A DNA stretch of 35,256 nt from positions 1 through 35,256 of the forward strand of contig NZ_JAELTU010000073.1 in NCBI RefSeq assembly GCF_016429015.1. Reading direction: 5' to 3'. Both the position numbers and the translations under genes were made by a program. The notes beneath the pieces are model-generated. The model worked only from the letters and a program-made list of their open reading frames with translations, made no database searches and had not been told where the DNA came from. Shown here piece after piece: positions 7,637 through 16,452 of this stretch (position 1 is its first letter; each line of letters begins with the position of its first letter). Source of the DNA: Rhizobium sp. ASV20 (GTDB taxonomy: Bacteria; Pseudomonadota; Alphaproteobacteria; Rhizobiales; Rhizobiaceae).

Positions 7637-9442
7637 CTATTTCGATGGTGCCGGTTTTCGTTTGAACAGGCCCTTCAGATTGTCGAAGAGCTCTACCTTC
7701 ACGCCATGGCGCCGCATGATGATCGACTGCTGGATGACCGAGAGCGTGTTGTTCCAGGCCCAGTAGATCACGAGACCGGCCGGGAAGCTTGCCAGCATGA
7801 ACATGAATACCAGCGGCATCCAGTTGAAGATCATTGCTTGCGTCGGGTCCGGCGGCGTCGGGTTCATGCGCATCTGGAAGAACATGGTAACACCCATGAT
7901 CAGCGGCCAGACGCCGAGATGCAGGAAGGTCGGAGCCGCAAAGGGCAGCAGGCCGAACAGGTTGACGATCGAGGTCGGATCCGGAGCGGAAAGGTCCTGG
8001 ATCCAGCCGAAGAACGCCGCATGACGCATCTCGATGGTGATGTAGATCACCTTGTAGAGCGAGAAGAAGATCGGAATCTGCAGAAGCACCGGCCAGCAAC
8101 CCGCAATCGGATTGATCTTCTCTTCCTTGTAGAGCTGCATCGTCGCCTGCTGCAGACCCATGCGATCGTCGCCGAACTTGGCCTTCAGCTCCTCCATCTT
8201 CGGCTGCATGCGCTTCATGTTGGCCATGGAGGCGTATTGCTTGCTGGCGAGCGGGAAGAACAGCGCCTTGACGACGATGGTGGTGCAGAGGATAGCGACG
8301 CCGAAGTTGCCGAAGAAGCGGAAGAAGAAGTCCATCAGCTTAAACATCGGCTTGGTGATGAAGTAGAACCAACCCCAGTCGATCAGGCGGTCGAAGCGCG
8401 GGATCGAGTAGCTGGTCTCGTAGCGGTCGATGACCGGAACTTCCTTGGCGCCGGCGAAGATCAGGTTCTTCAACTCGATCGACTGGCTGGGAGCAACGGT
8501 GATCGCATCCTGCTTGTAGTCGGCCTGGTAGCGTGGCGTGCCATCGGCGAAATGCGAGAAGCGGGCGTCATAGGCCGTCGACTGCGGCGGCACGATGGTG
8601 GCTGCCCAGTACTTGTCGGTCATGCCGAGCCAGCCGCCGGTCGACTTGGCGGGCGTCGTGGCTTCCTTTTCGGTCGCCGCGTACTTGGTCTCGATCAGGC
8701 CGTCATCGCCGATAACGCCGATGAAGCCTTCGTGCAGTACGTAGGCGGAAGGCGTTTCAGGCTTGTTGTAGCGGGTAACGCGGCCGTAGCTCGACAGCGA
8801 AACCGGAGCCTGGCTGCTGTTGGCGATCTTGTCGGTGATCGTGAACATGTAACGATCGTCGACGGAAATGGTACGCGAGAACGTCACGCCCTTGTCGTTG
8901 GTGTAGGACAGGGTGACGGGCGTCTTGTCGGTCAGCTTGTCGCCGCTTGCGAGCTTCCACACCGTCGAGGGGCCGGGAACGGCGCCGGTCGCGTCGTTGC
9001 CGACATAGCCGAGTTCGGTGAAGTAGCCGTCCTTGGTGTCGGCCGGGCTGAACAGCGTGATGATCGGGCTGCTCTTGTCGACAGTCTCGTGATAGCTCTT
9101 CAGGCGCAGATCGTCGAGACGCGCGCCTTCCAGGTTGATGGAACCGGCAAGCGCAGGCGTGTCGATGACAACGCGCGAGGACGCCGTCTTTTCGACGGAC
9201 TGATCGCGGGTCAGGACCGTCTGCGCGGTCTGGCCGCCGGCCGGCAGCGAACCGTTTACGGCGCCACCAGCGGCTGTTGTCTGCGTCTGCTGAGCCTGCT
9301 GCGACTGCTGCTGCAGCTTGGCGGCCTGCTCGGCCTGGCGCTGCGCTTCTAGACGCGGGTTCATATAGAAAAACTGCCAGCCGAGAACAATCAGCACGGA
9401 CAGTGCAATTGCAATGAAGTAATTGCGTTTGTTTTCCATCAT
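7637..9442 (-). CDS. yidC: Membrane protein insertase YidC
   Basis: Inserts and folds inner-membrane proteins, alone or with SecYEG. At 601 residues it has the Gram-negative layout: TM1 at about residues 8-26, a Gln/Ala-rich linker (about 36-60), a large periplasmic beta domain (about 70-340) and the conserved insertase core from about residue 370. The core includes the cytoplasmic loop KQYASMANMKRMQPKMEELK and later membrane segments such as PIFFSLYKVIYITIEMRHAA and FPAGLVIYWAWNNTLSVIQQ. The start ATG overlaps the rnpA stop by four bases (ATGA), and a second ATG immediately follows; an AGGAAAG ribosome site lies upstream. It is the last gene of the rpmH-rnpA-yidC run. Confidence 0.98.
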   Translation of the reverse strand: MMENKRNYFIAIALSVLIVLGWQFFYMNPRLEAQRQAEQAAKLQQQSQQAQQTQTTAAGGAVNGSLPAGGQTAQTVLTRDQSVEKTASSRVVIDTPALAGSINLEGARLDDLRLKSYHETVDKSSPIITLFSPADTKDGYFTELGYVGNDATGAVPGPSTVWKLASGDKLTDKTPVTLSYTNDKGVTFSRTISVDDRYMFTITDKIANSSQAPVSLSSYGRVTRYNKPETPSAYVLHEGFIGVIGDDGLIETKYAATEKEATTPAKSTGGWLGMTDKYWAATIVPPQSTAYDARFSHFADGTPRYQADYKQDAITVAPSQSIELKNLIFAGAKEVPVIDRYETSYSIPRFDRLIDWGWFYFITKPMFKLMDFFFRFFGNFGVAILCTTIVVKALFFPLASKQYASMANMKRMQPKMEELKAKFGDDRMGLQQATMQLYKEEKINPIAGCWPVLLQIPIFFSLYKVIYITIEMRHAAFFGWIQDLSAPDPTSIVNLFGLLPFAAPTFLHLGVWPLIMGVTMFFQMRMNPTPPDPTQAMIFNWMPLVFMFMLASFPAGLVIYWAWNNTLSVIQQSIIMRRHGVKVELFDNLKGLFKRKPAPSK

Positions 9443-9828
9443 ACTTTCCTGGAGCGGTCAGTTTCCGACCGCCGATGTTTCGGCCTGGTTTCGATGCGGC
9501 TTACGAGTTCGCTTGCCAGTTTTTCGAAAGGTGCGGTCAGCACATCGCGCCGCGCGACAACCACATAGTCGTGTCCGGGCTGCATTGCAAACCCGGCATG
9601 AAGCCGCACGGCTTCTTTCAGCCTGCGCCGCATGCGGTTGCGCTCCACTGCGTTGCCATGTTTTTTGGTAACGGTAAAACCAACGCGGGGGTCGGCGTCG
9701 GCGAGCTTGCGGTCCAGCATCTCTAGCAGGAAGAAGCCGCCTCTGCGCTTCTCGCCTTCACGGACTGCAAGAAACTGCGGCCGGCTTTTCAGCCGCCCGA
9801 CAGTCTTTTTGGGTCGTTCATTCGTCAA
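9439..9828 (-). CDS. rnpA: Ribonuclease P protein component
   Basis: The protein cofactor of RNase P, which matures the 5' ends of tRNAs. At 129 residues it carries the RNR signature GNAVERNRMRRRLKEAVR and the preceding RVGFTVTKKHGNAV strand/helix, with a basic C-terminus. It lies 36 bases after rpmH and overlaps the yidC start by four bases, the conserved bacterial order. A partial overlap of rnpA with rpmH, as in some thermophiles, is not seen. Confidence 0.96.
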   Translation of the reverse strand: MTNERPKKTVGRLKSRPQFLAVREGEKRRGGFFLLEMLDRKLADADPRVGFTVTKKHGNAVERNRMRRRLKEAVRLHAGFAMQPGHDYVVVARRDVLTAPFEKLASELVSRIETRPKHRRSETDRSRKV

Positions 9829-9864
9829 TTGCCCGCCATCCTCGACTATCGGGCATTTCGGCCG

Positions 9865-9999
9865 TTAGGCCGAAAGACGCTTGCGGCCGCGGCTGCGGCG
9901 AGCGGAAAGAACCGCACGGCCGCCCTTGGTAGCCATACGGGAACGGAAGCCGTGGCGACGCTTGCGGACAAGCTTGGATGGTTGGTAGGTACGCTTCAT
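9865..9999 (-). CDS. rpmH: 50S ribosomal protein L34
   Basis: A 44-residue, highly basic ribosomal protein. The translation starts MKRTYQPSKLVRKRRHGFRS and ends RRSRGRKRLSA, which is essentially invariant across the family. It heads the rpmH-rnpA-yidC run. An 8-base dyad (9856-9863 with 9868-9875) spans its stop codon and could set the level of read-through into rnpA. Confidence 0.98.
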   Translation of the reverse strand: MKRTYQPSKLVRKRRHGFRSRMATKGGRAVLSARRSRGRKRLSA

Positions 10000-10407
10000 T
10001 TATTTAAACACCGCGGAGTGCGGCCCTTCTTGAGCTTTGCTTCAATAGCAAGGAGCGTTGTTGATTATGACGAACGGACCTGGCCCGCAAATGCAGGCTC
10101 TATAGACCGAACGTGCGCGGGCTTATAAGGATCGCCACCCCTAAAGTCAATTATACCGGCACAGATTCCTTGAAATCCGGGCTCCGGGATTGGTGACAGG
10201 CGGTTGTTGCGGCGTTTGGCCGATCCATGCCGTTGCTGCAACGCCAATCGGAGAATGCGGAAATACAGGAGGGAGCGGGATCCAAAATCCGGGTAATTTG
10301 ACTTAAATTGCCGCAAGATAACATTAATGAATTTGGCCGATATCTAGACCCATATACTGGCAAATTCGCCGATTTTTGGCGGCACTGCCAGCTTTTGGGG
10401 GGATATC
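10000..10407. other. Intergenic region between rpmH and the chemotaxis gene
   Basis: About 400 bases without a supported gene. The left part holds the likely rpmH promoter, and the right part must hold the promoter of the chemotaxis gene. A short dyad GTTGC-T-GCAAC lies near 10230-10245, and a strong G-run (about 10397-10402) supplies the ribosome site of the next gene. I see no RNA gene or terminator here. Confidence 0.6.
10064..10090 (-). promoter_or_regulatory. Candidate rpmH promoter
   Basis: On the minus strand TTGCGG (10085-10090) and CATAAT (10064-10069) are 15 bases apart, a slightly short but plausible sigma-70 pair 65 bases upstream of the L34 start. The assignment rests only on sequence resemblance. 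Confidence 0.3.
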
Positions 10408-12423
10408 TTGAAAATTCGCGGCAAAGTTAACCTGCTTGTACTTGTCATGACCGGGGCAGCGCTCCTGATCGGTGCCACCACTCTTTATGCGCTGCGTCAA
10501 TATGATCAGAGACTGCAGAGCTACGAGCAGACTGCCAGCCGCGCCTATATGGGTGAGCACCTCAATCGCTACGTAACCGCGGTGGTCATGGAGGCGCGTG
10601 GGATCTATGCGGCCGCGTCGGCCAAGGATTCGAAGAGCTTCGCCGACGGGCTGATGGGCGATCTCGATGAAATCGACCGAGTCCTGGCTGCCTGGTCGCC
10701 CCTGGTGCCGGAGGCTCAGAAAGCCACGTTCTCCAAGCTTCAGGCTCGCGCGCAGGAGTTTCGCGGCTTCCGCACGGAGACGGCCCGCCTTGGCGTGACT
10801 GATGGTCCGGACGCCGCCGGCAAGCAGGGCAACAACGAAGCCAACCGCGCCAATCGTAAAGCCTTCCAGGCAGAGATCGATGCCATCGTTCAGGCCGACA
10901 AGGCCGAGCTTGCAAAGGCCGAAGCCGAGATCGCGGTCTTCCACAAAAACATTCTGTGGGTCGTGCTGAGCATCATGATTGCCGGTATCGGCGCAGGCGT
11001 CGGTCTGGGCGCCTATATCGGCACCGTTCATCTCAGCCGCCCGATCCGCAAGGTTACGGACGCGATCAAGAAGGTGGCTGACGGCCAGTTCGATATCGAG
11101 GTGCCGTTTGCAGGACGCGGCGACGAAATCGGCGAGATGGCTGCCGCCGTCGACGTATTCAAGGAAAACGGCAATGCCGTGCGCCGCATGAATGCCGAGG
11201 AAATGGCCATGCGCGCCAGAAGCGACGAGCTTCAATCCAGCATGTCGCTTGCCGTTTCTGCTGCCGCTGCCGGCGATTTCAGCCGCCGCATCGACAAGGA
11301 TTACGGCGACGCCAGTCTCAATCGCTTCGCCAGCAACGTGAACGAGTTGCTGGTGAGTGTCGATGCCGGCATCGGCGAAGTCCGCCGCGTCATCGCAAGT
11401 CTGGCCGATGGCGACTTGACGCAATCCATGAAGGGCGAGTTCCAGGGGGCCTTCGCCGAACTGCAGCAGAACGTCAACGCGACGCTCGCGACGCTCAAGA
11501 GCACCATGCGCGAGGTGCGTGAGACCACAGGTTCGATCAACTCCAACACCAACGAGCTTCGTCACGCAAGTGACGATCTCTCCAAGCGCACCGAGCAGCA
11601 GGCAGCCGCGCTCGAGGAAACGTCGGCGGCGCTCGACGAGATCACCTCCGTCGTCCAGAACTCGACCGAGCGTGCCCGTGAGGCCAGCGTCATGGTGAGC
11701 GAAGCCAAGGACGATGCCGCTCGTTCCGGTACGGTCGTTCGCAATGCGATCGACGCTATGGGTCGCATCGAGCAGGCATCCGGCGAAATTAGCCAGATCA
11801 TCGGTGTTATCGACGACATCGCCTTCCAGACCAACCTGCTGGCGCTGAACGCCGGTGTGGAGGCCGCGCGCGCCGGCGATGCCGGCAAGGGCTTTGCCGT
11901 CGTCGCCCAGGAGGTGCGCGAGCTTGCACAGCGTTCTGCGACAGCAGCCAAGGACATCAAGGCGCTGATCAGCAAATCGGGCGATCAAGTCCAGGTCGGC
12001 GTCAAACTGGTACAGGCAACGGGTGAAGCGCTATCGACCATCGAAGGCCGGGTGCTGAAGATCAACGATCACATCCATTCCATCGCAACGGCGGCCCGCG
12101 AGCAGGCGACCGGCCTGTCGGAAGTGAACAATGCGGTCAACCAGATGGACGAGGTCACGCAGCGCAACGCCGCCATGGTCGAGGAAACCTCGGCCGCAAC
12201 ACACCGGCTCGCGGGTGAGGCCGATGGTCTGGTGCGCCTTGTCTCGCGCTTCAAGGTCGATGAAGGCGCCATGTCCGCTCCGGTGCCTGCACGCGCCGAA
12301 ACGCATCGTCCGACAGCCTCGCCGGCGCGCCGCATGATCGACAAGGTGGCAACCGCCTTCGGCGGCGGTACCGGCCGCGCGACCGCTGCCGCCACCGCTG
12401 CGCAGAATTGGGAAGAGCTCTGA
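10408..12423 (+). CDS. Methyl-accepting chemotaxis protein
   Basis: A 671-residue transmembrane chemoreceptor. TM1 is at about residues 8-28, a helical periplasmic sensor at 29-181, TM2 at 182-204, and a HAMP domain (LSRPIRKVTDAIKKVADGQF onward) at 205-258; a second HAMP-like stretch follows around 275-345. The signalling hairpin tip is near residues 467-510 (AFQTNLLALNAGVEAARAGD). The C-terminus NWEEL resembles the CheR/CheB-docking pentapeptide (xWxxF) with Leu in place of Phe. Translation starts at a TTG preceded by GGGGGGA. No che genes are nearby. The ligand is unknown; the sensor is of the four-helix-bundle type. Confidence 0.95.
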   Translation: MKIRGKVNLLVLVMTGAALLIGATTLYALRQYDQRLQSYEQTASRAYMGEHLNRYVTAVVMEARGIYAAASAKDSKSFADGLMGDLDEIDRVLAAWSPLVPEAQKATFSKLQARAQEFRGFRTETARLGVTDGPDAAGKQGNNEANRANRKAFQAEIDAIVQADKAELAKAEAEIAVFHKNILWVVLSIMIAGIGAGVGLGAYIGTVHLSRPIRKVTDAIKKVADGQFDIEVPFAGRGDEIGEMAAAVDVFKENGNAVRRMNAEEMAMRARSDELQSSMSLAVSAAAAGDFSRRIDKDYGDASLNRFASNVNELLVSVDAGIGEVRRVIASLADGDLTQSMKGEFQGAFAELQQNVNATLATLKSTMREVRETTGSINSNTNELRHASDDLSKRTEQQAAALEETSAALDEITSVVQNSTERAREASVMVSEAKDDAARSGTVVRNAIDAMGRIEQASGEISQIIGVIDDIAFQTNLLALNAGVEAARAGDAGKGFAVVAQEVRELAQRSATAAKDIKALISKSGDQVQVGVKLVQATGEALSTIEGRVLKINDHIHSIATAAREQATGLSEVNNAVNQMDEVTQRNAAMVEETSAATHRLAGEADGLVRLVSRFKVDEGAMSAPVPARAETHRPTASPARRMIDKVATAFGGGTGRATAAATAAQNWEEL

Positions 12424-12437
12424 TCGCTTTGCGATAG

Positions 12438-12472
12438 GGGAGCGCGGCTACGCCGGGCGTAGCCGCTCTCCC
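12438..12472 (+). terminator. Hairpin after the chemotaxis gene
   Basis: Arms of 15 bases (12438-12452 and 12458-12472) pair with a single mismatch, 15 bases after the stop codon. There is no T-run, so termination may be weak or the stem may protect the mRNA end. Confidence 0.6.
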
Positions 12473-12590
12473 TCCCAATGCTATCGAGCCTCCCGATCGG
12501 GACTCGATTGGAAAAAAGCCCACAATCGCCTATTATACCGTTTCGACAAGTCGCCATCAGGTCGCTTTGCGGCGAAGCGGGACAATTGAA

Positions 12591-14111
12591 ATGGACAGTG
12601 AGCAGGGCGGAAACGTCGCAAGGGACGGCAAGGCCGGGAAGAGCGGTCTAGCCAGGCTTTGCAGGCCAACCGGTATTTTCGGCGGCCTCTCGGGCAAGCT
12701 TCTCATTCTCACGGTCGTTTTCATGTCTTTGGCCGAAGTATTCATCTTCGTGCCCTCCGTCGCCAATATGCGGCTGCGCTGGCTGGAAGACCGGCTGAGC
12801 ACTGCTGCTGCCGCCGCCATTGCCATAGACGGCTTGCAAACAGCCGAATTGCCGCGCGCGCTGCAAAAGGAAACATTGATGGCGACCGGAACGCGGGCAA
12901 TCGTTCTGCGCAAGGACGGCACCTCGCGTCTGCTGGCGACGGCGGAAATGCCGGCCTCGGTCGACGATATGTATGATCTGAGCGATGTATCGCAGCTGAC
13001 GGCCATCAAGGACGCGCTCGACACGTTGCTCTTCGGCGGCAATCGTATCATCCGCGTTTTCGGCCCGGTCGGCGGCGACGCCGGCACAGGCATTGAGGTG
13101 GTGCTGAAGGACACGCGCCTGCGCAACGCCATGCTTGCCTATTCACGCAGCGTCTTCCTCGTTTCCATCCTGATTTCGCTCTTCACCGCGACGCTGATCT
13201 TCTTTGCGATCAACCGCATCATGATCCGCCCGATCCGCCGCCTCACCGACAGCATGCAGGCCTATTCCGACGATCCCGAAGATCCCGGCCGTATCCTCGT
13301 GCCCGATCGAGGACGCGATGAGCTTGCGGTCGCGGGCCGCCATCTCGCCGCCATGCAGACGCAGCTACAGAAAACATTGAAGCAGCAGAAGAATCTCGCG
13401 GCCCTCGGCCTTGCCGTGTCGAAGATCAATCACGACATGCGCAATATCCTCTCAGCCGCACAGCTGATGTCGGACCGGCTGGTCGATGTCGATGACCCAA
13501 TGGTCAAGCGCTTCGCGCCGAAGCTGCTGCGCACCATCGACCGCGCCGTCGGGTATACGACCGAGGTGCTGTCCTATGGCCAGACTTCCGAATCGGCGCC
13601 GCGCCGGCGCAAGCTTCACCTCGTCGAGCTGATCGACGAGGTTCGGGATATTCTGGCGATTGACCCTGAAAGTGGCGTCGAATTCGTCGAGCAGCTCAAT
13701 TCCGATCTCGAAGTTGACGCCGATAGCGAGCAGCTGTTCCGCGTCATTCACAATCTCTGCCGCAATGCCCACCAGGCGCTGATTGCCTTTAGCGATGCCG
13801 AACCCGGAAGCATAAAGCGCATCACCGTATCTGCGCATCGAATCGGCAGCGTCGTCAGCATCACCGTCGACGACACCGGCCCGGGTATGCCGCAGAAGGC
13901 GCGAGAGAACCTCTTCACCGCCTTCCGCGGCTCCGCTCGCTCCGGCGGCACCGGCCTTGGCCTGGCAATTGCCCGCGAGCTGGTTCTTGCCCATGGCGGC
14001 ACCATTGCGTTGGTGGAGAAACCAGCCGCGGGAACGCAATTCCGCATCGAAATTCCGGACCGCCCCGTATCCCTCGATGATTATCGCAGTCGGAGCTTGC
14101 AAGAAATATAA
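12591..14111 (+). CDS. Orphan sensor histidine kinase
   Basis: A 506-residue membrane histidine kinase. TM1 is at about residues 36-57, an extracytoplasmic sensor of about 125 residues follows, then TM2 near 185-205 and a HAMP-like linker (MIRPIRRLTDSMQAYSDD). The phosphoacceptor is His281 in KINHDMRNILSAAQLM. The ATPase domain has the N box NLCRNAHQAL, G1 DDTGPGMP and G2 GGTGLGLAIARELV. The frame is open to a TTG at 12567; I prefer the ATG at 12591, although its ribosome site is poor. No response regulator is adjacent, so the partner is elsewhere. The nearest genes are the chemoreceptor upstream and tRNA-Arg downstream, neither of which suggests a signal. Confidence 0.93.
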   Translation: MDSEQGGNVARDGKAGKSGLARLCRPTGIFGGLSGKLLILTVVFMSLAEVFIFVPSVANMRLRWLEDRLSTAAAAAIAIDGLQTAELPRALQKETLMATGTRAIVLRKDGTSRLLATAEMPASVDDMYDLSDVSQLTAIKDALDTLLFGGNRIIRVFGPVGGDAGTGIEVVLKDTRLRNAMLAYSRSVFLVSILISLFTATLIFFAINRIMIRPIRRLTDSMQAYSDDPEDPGRILVPDRGRDELAVAGRHLAAMQTQLQKTLKQQKNLAALGLAVSKINHDMRNILSAAQLMSDRLVDVDDPMVKRFAPKLLRTIDRAVGYTTEVLSYGQTSESAPRRRKLHLVELIDEVRDILAIDPESGVEFVEQLNSDLEVDADSEQLFRVIHNLCRNAHQALIAFSDAEPGSIKRITVSAHRIGSVVSITVDDTGPGMPQKARENLFTAFRGSARSGGTGLGLAIARELVLAHGGTIALVEKPAAGTQFRIEIPDRPVSLDDYRSRSLQEI

Positions 14112-14171
14112 GATTTTTCAATCGCTTATCGATATCTTGAACGAAAATCGCGATCTTTTTCACAAATCCGC

Positions 14172-14199
14172 TTGCATTCCCCCAAGGGACCCTTTAGAG
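14172..14199 (+). promoter_or_regulatory. Candidate tRNA-Arg promoter
   Basis: TTGCAT at 14172-14177 and TTAGAG at 14194-14199, 16 bases apart, lie about 37 bases before the tRNA. The -35 element is good and the -10 is poor, so this is tentative. A six-base dyad (14212-14217 with 14224-14229) sits between it and the tRNA. Confidence 0.3.
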
Positions 14200-14235
14200 A
14201 ACCGCCACACCGAACGGTTTCTTCCGTTCCGGCAC

Positions 14236-14312
14236 GCACCCGTAGCTCAGCTGGATAGAGCACCAGACTACGAATCTGGGGGTCAGGAGTTCGAATCTCT
14301 TCGGGTGCGCCA
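14236..14312 (+). tRNA. tRNA-Arg (anticodon ACG)
   Basis: A complete 77-base cloverleaf: acceptor stem GCACCCG/CGGGTGC, D stem GCTC/GAGC, anticodon stem CCAGA/TCTGG with loop CTACGAA (anticodon ACG), T stem AGGAG/CTCTT with TTCGAAT loop, discriminator G and an encoded CCA. The anticodon would be deaminated to ICG and read CGU, CGC and CGA. There is no integrase, attachment-site duplication or other sign of an inserted element downstream. Confidence 0.97.
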
Positions 14313-14419
14313 CCTCTTTCTTCAAAGCCTTCGCTGATTACTGACGATGTTATGGTCGCGTTGAGAGCGCTTCCGCTTACGGGTTTAAGCCTTCTATCGG
14401 GCGCGCCTTCCGCTCACCA

Positions 14420-14761
14420 TCAGTGAAACTGGCGGACTTCTACCGGCGTCCTGCAGGCGACCGCCGCCTTGCGTCCCCAGGCAAGAGCTTCGGCCTCGTC
14501 AGCACATTCTAGCACCCAGAAGCCGCCTACATGTTCCTTGGTCTTGAGGTACGGTCCTTTGGTCTGCAGCACATCGCCGTTGGGCTGGGGGCGCAGCGAT
14601 GTCGCGGTGCTTGCCGGATGCATGCCGCCGACGAAAATCCTGATGCCGGCAGCCTTCATCTCATCGTTGAGCCTGTCGATATCGGTGTGCATCGCTTGGT
14701 CCTCCATTGCGGAGGGATCATAGTCGTCGGGGTGATGTATGGCGACCAGATACCGGGTCAT
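14420..14761 (-). CDS. YCII-domain (DGPF-type) protein
   Basis: A 113-residue protein of the YciI/DGPF family, small dimeric alpha/beta barrels of mostly unknown function. Hallmarks are the N-terminal MTRYLVAIHHPDDY, the middle TKGPYLKTKEHVGGFWVLEC (the family's 'DGPF..KE..GGFW' region) and the C-terminal VEVRQFH. Relatives are often next to ECF41-type sigma factor genes, but no such gene is adjacent here. It stands alone on the minus strand between the tRNA and the efflux operon. Confidence 0.9.
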   Translation of the reverse strand: MTRYLVAIHHPDDYDPSAMEDQAMHTDIDRLNDEMKAAGIRIFVGGMHPASTATSLRPQPNGDVLQTKGPYLKTKEHVGGFWVLECADEAEALAWGRKAAVACRTPVEVRQFH

Positions 14762-14895
14762 GACGTCTCCTCTCGGGTTTACGAGCAGGCCGATTCCCGG
14801 CCTTCACCTTATGACGAATACTGGAGCTGCGATCCGACAAACTGTCCGTCAGATTTTCATCCGCGGGCAAAAGTTACACCGCCAAGGGAGTCGGG

Positions 14896-16452
14896 TCAGC
14901 CGGATGGCTTTGTTCCCTGCTCGTGATCTTTCGCCAGCGGCAACTCCGGCAGAAACAGCAGAACGACAAGCGCCAGTGCCACGATCGCTGTTCCCGTCGC
15001 GAAAGTCATGGCGATGGCGTGGCGGTAAAGTGCGATAGCGGCGGCATGCGCCTCCGGAGAGGCTGTCGCGAGCTGCTTCATGCCGGCTTCGGTGAGTGAG
15101 GAGATATGCACGCCTTCAAGCGCACCGCCGGCATTCTGCACGCGATAGGCCAGGATGGCGCCCGAGCCGGTAACACCGATGAGGCCGCCGAGTGAACGAA
15201 AGAAGGCGAGCGTCGCCGTTCCGACGCCGCGATGGGCAAGGGGCAGGGCATTCTGCACCGCAATCGTCATGGTGGGCATGACGAGCCCGAGCCCCAGGCC
15301 AAGCGCAAAGACGGCAGGCTCGATTATCCCGAAACCCTGGCCGGTCGCCGCTGCCCAGGAAAGAATCGCGAAGGCGGCCGTTGCAAGGCTGAGGCCGCAG
15401 ATCTGCGCGGGCTTGTATCGCCCAAAGCGATGCAGCAGCACCCGCCCGTTGACCATGGACGAGATGACGACGCCGACCATCAGCGGCCCGGTCAGCAGGC
15501 CGGAATGCGAAGCGCTGACCCCCATCACCATCTGGAAGAACAGCGGAAAGAACAGGCTTGCTCCAAGCATCCCCATGAAGGTTAGTGCCAGCACGATGCA
15601 GGCGACGACGAACAACCGGTTGCGGAAGAGATCAGGCGGCAGCACTGGCTCGGGCTCGCGCCGCACATGGAGGATGAACAGGCCGCAAAGCATCAGGGCG
15701 AGAGTGGACAGTCCGAAAATCTCGGGCGAGTTCCAGGCCCATTCGTTGCCGCCGAGCGCCAGCACGAGCAGGAAGCTCGTCGTACAGCCTGTCAGCAATG
15801 CGGCGCCGAGATAGTCGATGCGGCGGCTGTGCGATTGGTGTGGCCGCTTAAGTGCGCGGCCGATCATGACGAGAGCGACGGCGCCGATCGGCAGGTTGAC
15901 GTAGAAGATCCAGTGCCAGGATAGCAGGTCGGTAATGACGCCGCCCACGATGGGACCGATCACGCTGCATACGGCGAAGACCGCTGCGATCGAACCCTGA
16001 TTGCGCCCGCGTTTCGCGGGAGGAACGAGGTCGCCGATGATGATCTGCGCAAGCGGCATGAGGCCGCCGGCGCCGATGCCCTGGATCGCCCGGAAGATGA
16101 TGAGCTGCATCAGCGTCTGCGCCATGCCGCTGAGGACGGAGCCGAGCAGGAAGATCAGGATCGCGGCATAGATCATCGGCTTGCGGCCGTACTGGTCGCT
16201 GAGCTTGCCATAGAGCGGCATGGTGCTGGTGGAGGCCAGGACATAGGCGCTGACAACCCATGAGAGGTGCGCGAGCCCGCCAAGGTCGCTGACGATGCGG
16301 GGCAACGCAGTCGCGACGATGCTCTGGTCTATGGCGCCAAGACCGAGCACGATCATCAACCCGAGAATAACGGCACGGATCTCGCGGCGATCCGGCGGAT
16401 CGCCCGCAACAGGCGTTGATTGCGACACTGCTTGGAGACGCTCGCCGCTCAT
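14896..16452 (-). CDS. MFS drug efflux transporter, DHA2 (EmrB/QacA) type
   Basis: A 518-residue proton-driven exporter with about 14 membrane helices. Motif A-like sequence GKLSDQYGRKPM follows helix 2, the helix-1 motif is LGLGAIDQSIVATALPRI, and motif C-like GPIVGGVITDLLSWHWIF follows, all typical of the EmrB/QacA group. The frame extends to 16539, but the ATG at 16452 overlaps the MarR stop by four bases and gives the usual N-terminus. It forms an operon with the upstream MarR repressor, so it is probably induced when MarR binds its ligand. No membrane-fusion (EmrA) partner is adjacent, so export is probably across the inner membrane only. The substrate is unknown. Confidence 0.95.
   Translation of the reverse strand: MSGERLQAVSQSTPVAGDPPDRREIRAVILGLMIVLGLGAIDQSIVATALPRIVSDLGGLAHLSWVVSAYVLASTSTMPLYGKLSDQYGRKPMIYAAILIFLLGSVLSGMAQTLMQLIIFRAIQGIGAGGLMPLAQIIIGDLVPPAKRGRNQGSIAAVFAVCSVIGPIVGGVITDLLSWHWIFYVNLPIGAVALVMIGRALKRPHQSHSRRIDYLGAALLTGCTTSFLLVLALGGNEWAWNSPEIFGLSTLALMLCGLFILHVRREPEPVLPPDLFRNRLFVVACIVLALTFMGMLGASLFFPLFFQMVMGVSASHSGLLTGPLMVGVVISSMVNGRVLLHRFGRYKPAQICGLSLATAAFAILSWAAATGQGFGIIEPAVFALGLGLGLVMPTMTIAVQNALPLAHRGVGTATLAFFRSLGGLIGVTGSGAILAYRVQNAGGALEGVHISSLTEAGMKQLATASPEAHAAAIALYRHAIAMTFATGTAIVALALVVLLFLPELPLAKDHEQGTKPSG

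Noticed and set aside
7706..9352. A 548-residue open frame on the plus strand opposite yidC
   Set aside because: Its translation is charged and repetitive with no domain; it mirrors the codon bias of yidC on the other strand, which is a certain gene.
10324..11988. A 554-residue minus-strand frame opposite the chemoreceptor
   Set aside because: Antisense shadow caused by GC-rich codon use; no recognisable domain or ribosome site.
13957..14337. A 126-residue frame running through the tRNA-Arg gene
   Set aside because: It reads through the kinase end and the tRNA in a non-coding frame; the tRNA is unambiguous.
14313..14419. Possible integration site after tRNA-Arg
   Set aside because: No integrase, no repeated tRNA 3' end and no change in base composition downstream.
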